Shown here: piece by piece, positions 60,147-64,000 of the stretch
Layout: every line of letters starts with the position of its first letter
How positions within the stretch are numbered: position 1 is the first letter of the stretch
NCBI RefSeq assembly: GCF_029892565.1
Contig: NZ_JARXVH010000006.1
Coordinates: forward strand, 310,001 to 374,000
DNA: 64,000 bases
Source: Streptomyces pseudovenezuelae
Lineage (GTDB): Bacteria > Actinomycetota > Actinomycetes > Streptomycetales > Streptomycetaceae
Reading direction: 5' to 3'
Position numbers and translations under genes: made by a program
Notes under the pieces: model-generated
Databases searched by the model: none
Told to the model about the DNA's origin: nothing
The model's input: the letters and a program-made list of their open reading frames with translations, nothing else

Positions 60147-60585
60147 CGCTCTCACCGTCCGTGGGCTGCTTGCCGAGTGGCAGCAGCCCGCGTTCGGTGA
60201 AGACCTTCTTCGCCACGAAGGTCGCGTTCAGGGCCTTGGGGAAGCCGCAGTAGCCGGCCGAGTGCAGCAGCGCCTCGACGATCTCCTCGGGTGTCAGGCC
60301 CACGTTGAGGGCCGCGTTGACGTGCACCTCCAGCTGGGGCTCGCAGCCGCCCAGCGCGGTGAGCATGCCCAGGGTCACCAACTGGCGGTCGCGCGGGGGG
60401 AGTCCGGGCCGGGAGTAGATCTCCCCGAAGCCCCAGGCGACGATCTGATGGGCCATCTCGGGGCTGATGTCCTGCAGCGAGTCGATGACCCGCTGCCCCG
60501 CCTCCCCGTCGATCGTCCGGAGGATCTCCAGGCCGTGGGCGAAGCGTTCGTCACGCGTGCTGTTCTGCTCTGCGTCGGTCGTCAT
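60133..60585 (-). CDS. Carboxymuconolactone decarboxylase-family protein
   Basis: 150 aa. CMD fold: GFGEIYSRPGLPPRDRQLVTLGMLTALGGCEPQLEVHVNAALNVG and EEIVEALLHSAGYCGFPKALNA, with the conserved Glu, Cys and His positions. Members are decarboxylases or peroxidase-like thiol enzymes; the C...H arrangement here fits the decarboxylase branch but the substrate is unclear. It converges on the arabinofuranosidase gene with a 14-base overlap. Confidence 0.92.
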   Translation of the reverse strand: MTTDAEQNSTRDERFAHGLEILRTIDGEAGQRVIDSLQDISPEMAHQIVAWGFGEIYSRPGLPPRDRQLVTLGMLTALGGCEPQLEVHVNAALNVGLTPEEIVEALLHSAGYCGFPKALNATFVAKKVFTERGLLPLGKQPTDGESATSA

Positions 60586-60722
60586 GCCCTCGACGGTAAG
60601 AGGCAGAGCGGCGGGTTCATCACCGAATAATGCAGAGGCAGTTTTTTATTTGCCGAATGTTCACTTCCTCTTCGGTAAGACCGTGACAGCTCCCAGAATT
60701 CACTCCACCACTTTTCACCGGT

Positions 60723-60754
60723 GGAACAACCGAACGGAAACTCCGACCGTCTAA
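60723..60754 (+). promoter_or_regulatory. ECF-sigma-like promoter GGAAC-N20-CGTCTAA
   Basis: GGAAC (60723-60727) and CGTCTAA (60748-60754) match the elements of Streptomyces sigma-E type promoters; the 20-base gap is one base longer than the published range as I recall it. It lies about 118 bases upstream of the YfhO gene, within an unusually AT-rich gap (60626-60690). Confidence 0.3.
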
Positions 60755-60871
60755 GTCGGCGAATCAATGACGTGCGGGGGCAACGCAGATGGATCGCTCA
60801 ACCCTGTCTACAGCCTTTTTCTGTGCCACTCCGCACAGGAACGCACGGCCACGTCCGGACAGGAACAGAGT

Positions 60872-63745
60872 GTGAAACGGACCATCTTTCCGGCCCGGCC
60901 CAGGCAGCGCGCGGCCCTGCTCGCCGCGCTGCTCACGGTCGCCGTGTTCTGCGCCGCGGACGCCGTCGCCCGCAGCTTCCCCTTCGGCTCGAACACGCGC
61001 AGCGTCAACGACCTGGGCAACCAGTACGTCCCTTTCCACGCCCACCTCTGGGACCTGCTGCACGGCCGCGCCGACGGCGGCCTGCTCATCAACTGGCAGT
61101 CCGGCTACGGCGCCAGCTTCCTGCCCGACCTCGGCACCTACCTCAGCAGCCCGTTCGCCCTGCTCGTCGCGGTGTTCCCGCGCGACCGGATCGACCTCGC
61201 GGTGTACGTCGTCACGGTGTCGAAAACGGCCGCCGCGGGCGCGGTCATGGCCTGGCTGCTGCTCACCCTGCGCCCCGGCCGTTGGTGGGCGGCGGCGCTG
61301 CTGGGTGCCTCGTACGCCCTGTGCGGCTGGAGCGTGGCCGTCGCCTCGTACAACCCCATGTGGCTCGACGGACTGGTCGCCCTGCCGCTGTTCTGTCTGG
61401 TCGGCGAGTGGACGCTGCACCGAAGGCGCCCGCTGCTCGGTGTGCTGATCGTGGCCCTGGGCTGGATCGCCAATTTCTACACCGCGTACATGGCCACCAT
61501 CGGCGCCGGCCTCGTGCTGCTGCTCCAACTCTGGCTCTCCGGACTGCCGGTGCGCCAGAAGCTCGCCACGGCAGGGCGCGCCGCCGCGACCGTCGCCCTC
61601 GGCGTCGGCCTCGCCGCCCCGCTGGTGACGGTCGTGTACTTCGGTACCAAGCACGCCTACCCGGGCCGGGTCGTGCACTTCACGCCGGTGGCCACGAAGG
61701 ACATGCTGGCCCGCCTGCTGCCGACGACGTACAGCTTCGGCACCCCCGCGCTCTACGTCGGCGTCACCGCGCTGCTGCTCGTCCTCGCCCTGCCCTTCCA
61801 CCGCAAGGTCCCGCGCCGGGTGCGCGGCGGCTGGACGGTGCTGGTCGCCGCCGTTGCGTTGTCGCTCCAGTGGGAGCCGACCCACCTGGTCTGGCACGCC
61901 TTCGCCACCCCGCAGGGCAGCGCCTATCGCCAGGCCTTCGTGCTCTGCGCGCTGATGGTGATCGCCGCCTGGCACGCGCTCTCCTACGGCCCACCGGACC
62001 GGCGTGCGCTCGCTGTCGCGGTCGGACTGTTGACCCTGATCACCGCGATCGCGAGCCGCAGCGACTTCGTCCGCCCGGTGACGTGGCTGGTGCTGGGGCC
62101 CGCGGTCGTGGGAGCGGTGGGCGGACTCGCGCTGTTGGGGCGTCTGGACGGCAGGATCCGAGCCGAGAGCCGGGGTGTGGTGGAGGAACTGGCTCCCGCT
62201 GGGAGTCGGGGTCCGGCGGACGACCCGGCCGGTGCCGAGGGCCGGGGCCTCGCGGACGGCTCGGCGGGTATCGGCGACCGGCACCCGGCGGACACCTCAC
62301 CTCGTATCGACGACACCGCACCCGGGGGCGACCGGGAGCCGTCGGCGGCCGACCGGATCCGTGCCGCGGCCCAGCGCCGGAACCCGCTCGCCGCCCGGCG
62401 CCATACCCCGCTCTCCGCCCGCAGTCGCTCCCTGCTCGCCGCGCTCGCCCTCGTCCTGCTCTTCGGCGGCCAGTTCGGCGAGGCCGCGGCCACCTCCGCC
62501 GTGGCGAGCAGGCTGCGGCTCGGGAACATGGACGACTACGCGCCCTGGGGGGACCGTCAGGAGGAGCAGGCCTCGCTGATCGCGCGGGCGGACGGCTGGC
62601 CCGAATACCGCACCGACCCGGGCCGGGAGCAGACCGTCGGTAACGACGCGCTCATGGTCGGCGGCCAGGGCGCCCAGTACTACAGCAGCCTCACCGCCGA
62701 CGTCCTCAGCCGCACCCTCACCGCGTTCGGCGACGGCTGGACCTCCCGGGGCCGCAGCCTGCAGAGCCTGGACAACGCCGTCACCGACGCGATCTTCTCC
62801 GTCGGCGCCCGGGTGCACTCCCCGCCCGACCCGCACCAGAACTGGTTCCCGCAGGACGGCTCCGGGCCCAGCATGACCCGCGAGGACGTACCGCCGCTGG
62901 TCACGGTACGACCGTCCGACGCGTCCTCGCGGGCGGGCTTCGGCGCGTCCCCGTACCGCAACCAGGAACTCGTGCTCGGCGCCCGCGTCTACACAGTCCC
63001 CGAGGTCACGGTCCGCACGAGCAGCGGCAAGCCCCCGCGCGCCGGCGACGCCGCGCATCCCGGGCTGCTTGTCGACGTGCCCGCCAAGGGCAGCACCAAC
63101 ACCCCGACGATCACGGCCAGTTGCCCGGCCGGCAGCCAGGTCTATCTGTGGGCGCCGCACTACGCGGGCACCGCGCAGCTGGGCGACGGGCCGACCGGGC
63201 GGTTCCGGTCGGACGCGCTCGGCACCAAGATCGCCGCGATGGAGCCGCTCGGCACGGCCCCGGCTTCCGGGCGCCTGCGGATCGACCTCACCCCCAGCCG
63301 GGCGAGCCGCGTCCCCGAGGGCGCGGTCGGCTGTCTGGACACCGCCCGGCTGCACACCTCGGTCGAGCACCTCAAGGCCACCGGCGCCACCGAGGTGAGC
63401 GTCGACGACGGCACGATCAAGGCCCAACTCCCGGCGGGCAGCACCGGAACCGCCGTCGTGGCGGCTCCCCGCATCGCGGGCTGGCGGTGCGCGGCCGGCG
63501 ACGACTCCGCCGTACCGGCCAAGGCGTACCACGGTCTGATCGCCGTACCCCTCGACGGTTCCTCGACTTCTCTGACCTGCACCTTCCACCCGCCGGGGCT
63601 GCGTCTTGGCACCGCGGTCGCAGGCGCTTCGCTGCTCACCCTGATCCTGCTCGGCGTCCTCGGCGCCGTCCGCCGCCGACGGGCCGCCCGGCCGCCGGCC
63701 CCGTCGCCCACGACCACCAGACACCTCGACCGGGCGAGCGCGTGA
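60872..63745 (+). CDS. YfhO-family membrane glycosyltransferase
   Basis: 957 aa from the GTG at 60872 (AGGA 8 bases upstream). About a dozen membrane helices in the N-terminal 440 residues, with the conserved early loop FPFGSNTRSVNDLGNQYVPF and LINWQSGYGASF. A charged, Gly/Asp-rich cytosolic insert (about 465-540), a helix, a large external domain (about 570-915), and a final helix (about 920-940). YfhO proteins transfer sugars from polyprenyl-phosphate donors onto surface polymers such as teichoic acids. The GT2 gene 37 bases downstream would make that donor. Confidence 0.9.
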   Translation: MKRTIFPARPRQRAALLAALLTVAVFCAADAVARSFPFGSNTRSVNDLGNQYVPFHAHLWDLLHGRADGGLLINWQSGYGASFLPDLGTYLSSPFALLVAVFPRDRIDLAVYVVTVSKTAAAGAVMAWLLLTLRPGRWWAAALLGASYALCGWSVAVASYNPMWLDGLVALPLFCLVGEWTLHRRRPLLGVLIVALGWIANFYTAYMATIGAGLVLLLQLWLSGLPVRQKLATAGRAAATVALGVGLAAPLVTVVYFGTKHAYPGRVVHFTPVATKDMLARLLPTTYSFGTPALYVGVTALLLVLALPFHRKVPRRVRGGWTVLVAAVALSLQWEPTHLVWHAFATPQGSAYRQAFVLCALMVIAAWHALSYGPPDRRALAVAVGLLTLITAIASRSDFVRPVTWLVLGPAVVGAVGGLALLGRLDGRIRAESRGVVEELAPAGSRGPADDPAGAEGRGLADGSAGIGDRHPADTSPRIDDTAPGGDREPSAADRIRAAAQRRNPLAARRHTPLSARSRSLLAALALVLLFGGQFGEAAATSAVASRLRLGNMDDYAPWGDRQEEQASLIARADGWPEYRTDPGREQTVGNDALMVGGQGAQYYSSLTADVLSRTLTAFGDGWTSRGRSLQSLDNAVTDAIFSVGARVHSPPDPHQNWFPQDGSGPSMTREDVPPLVTVRPSDASSRAGFGASPYRNQELVLGARVYTVPEVTVRTSSGKPPRAGDAAHPGLLVDVPAKGSTNTPTITASCPAGSQVYLWAPHYAGTAQLGDGPTGRFRSDALGTKIAAMEPLGTAPASGRLRIDLTPSRASRVPEGAVGCLDTARLHTSVEHLKATGATEVSVDDGTIKAQLPAGSTGTAVVAAPRIAGWRCAAGDDSAVPAKAYHGLIAVPLDGSSTSLTCTFHPPGLRLGTAVAGASLLTLILLGVLGAVRRRRAARPPAPSPTTTRHLDRASA

Positions 63746-63782
63746 CCCGCGCTCGGCGACCGTTTCCCAGGGGGGAAAGTCC

Positions 63783-64000
63783 ATGCTGATCTCGATCGTC
63801 GCACCGTGTTACGACGAGGAAGACGTCATAGAGCGCTTCCACGACCAGATCCAGAAGGTCGCGGAGGAGCTCCTTCCGCTCGGCCACGACATGGAGTTCG
63901 TGTACATAGACGACGGCAGCCGCGACCGCACGCTCATGGTCCTGGAGCGGCTCGCCGGGCTCGACAAGCGCGTGCGGTACGTCTCCTTCAGCCGCAACTT
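63783..64000 (+). CDS. GT2 polyprenyl-phosphate glycosyltransferase, 5' part
   Basis: The first 72 codons are in the window and the gene runs off the right edge. MLISIVAPCYDEEDVIERF and FVYIDDGSRDRTL are the opening strand and the DDGS nucleotide-sugar motif of DPM1/CsbB-like family 2 enzymes, which load a sugar onto undecaprenyl phosphate. GGGGAAAG precedes the ATG. Paired with the YfhO gene, it probably supplies the lipid-linked sugar for transfer outside the membrane. Confidence 0.88.
   Translation, partial: MLISIVAPCYDEEDVIERFHDQIQKVAEELLPLGHDMEFVYIDDGSRDRTLMVLERLAGLDKRVRYVSFSRN

Overview
The window is high-GC actinobacterial DNA and almost certainly comes from a Streptomyces chromosome. 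The evidence is dense high-GC coding with many GTG and a few TTG starts, frequent 4-base ATGA/GTGA gene overlaps, leaderless promoters of the TAGNGT-N6/7-ATG type, a cvn conservon ending in a cytochrome P450, and conserved core genes (infC-rpmI-rplT, pheS-pheT). From memory, the gene order resembles the core region of S. coelicolor that runs from the rar/cvn10 conservon to pheST; this was not checked by alignment. I see no tRNA, rRNA, CRISPR array, insertion sequence or prophage.

Layout. 1-5066: the end of a TetR-like regulator, then the overlapping cvnABCDE operon (orphan sensor kinase, roadblock protein, DUF742 protein, Ras-like GTPase, P450). 5060-8446: RluA-type pseudouridine synthase and three small membrane-anchored proteins, one with PASTA repeats. 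8514-16280: an amino-acid permease with a duplicated upstream palindrome, a PadR regulator with a DrrAB-type ABC exporter, an iron-box-controlled siderophore-interacting reductase and a 5'-3' exonuclease. 15207-18903: a glycine-betaine type ABC importer in which the permease is fused to two substrate-binding domains. 19048-23616: a secreted propeller-like protein, an XRE-cupin regulator coupled to a BtuF-like protein, and a divergent TDT transporter/LysR pair.

23759-28863 is a catabolic cluster (class I amidotransferase, FadR-type GntR, GlnA4-like glutamine synthetase relative, aldehyde dehydrogenase, SDR). It fits a gamma-glutamylated amine pathway for ethanolamine or polyamines: glutamylate the amine, oxidise it, then hydrolyse the gamma-glutamyl bond. 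28921-37714 holds envelope and accessory genes. The most unusual is a two-gene unit: an 1109-residue membrane protein with a huge repetitive disordered cytoplasmic part, translationally coupled to a membrane-anchored mycosin-like subtilase, with no other type VII secretion gene nearby. 37740-45960 is translation core: infC with an AUC start behind a leader containing a real intrinsic terminator, rpmI, rplT, a SpoU-type rRNA methyltransferase, a PAS histidine kinase and pheST. 46145-57486 mixes regulators (PP2C phosphatase, NsdA-like TPR protein, MocR), a hydroxyacyl-CoA dehydrogenase, a Tat-exported GHL10-like hydrolase and small conserved proteins. 57654-64000 contains a secreted GH51 arabinofuranosidase, a carboxymuconolactone-decarboxylase-like protein, and a YfhO-family membrane glycosyltransferase followed by the start of a GT2 enzyme, which looks like a surface-polymer glycosylation pair.

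The observations I would follow first are the repeat protein/mycosin pair, the infC leader attenuator with its AUC start, the divergent MocR/transporter genes whose start codons share one CATG, the permease-SBD-SBD fusion, the P450 lacking the ExxR motif, and the 20-bp tandem repeat carrying the stop codons of both flanking convergent genes.
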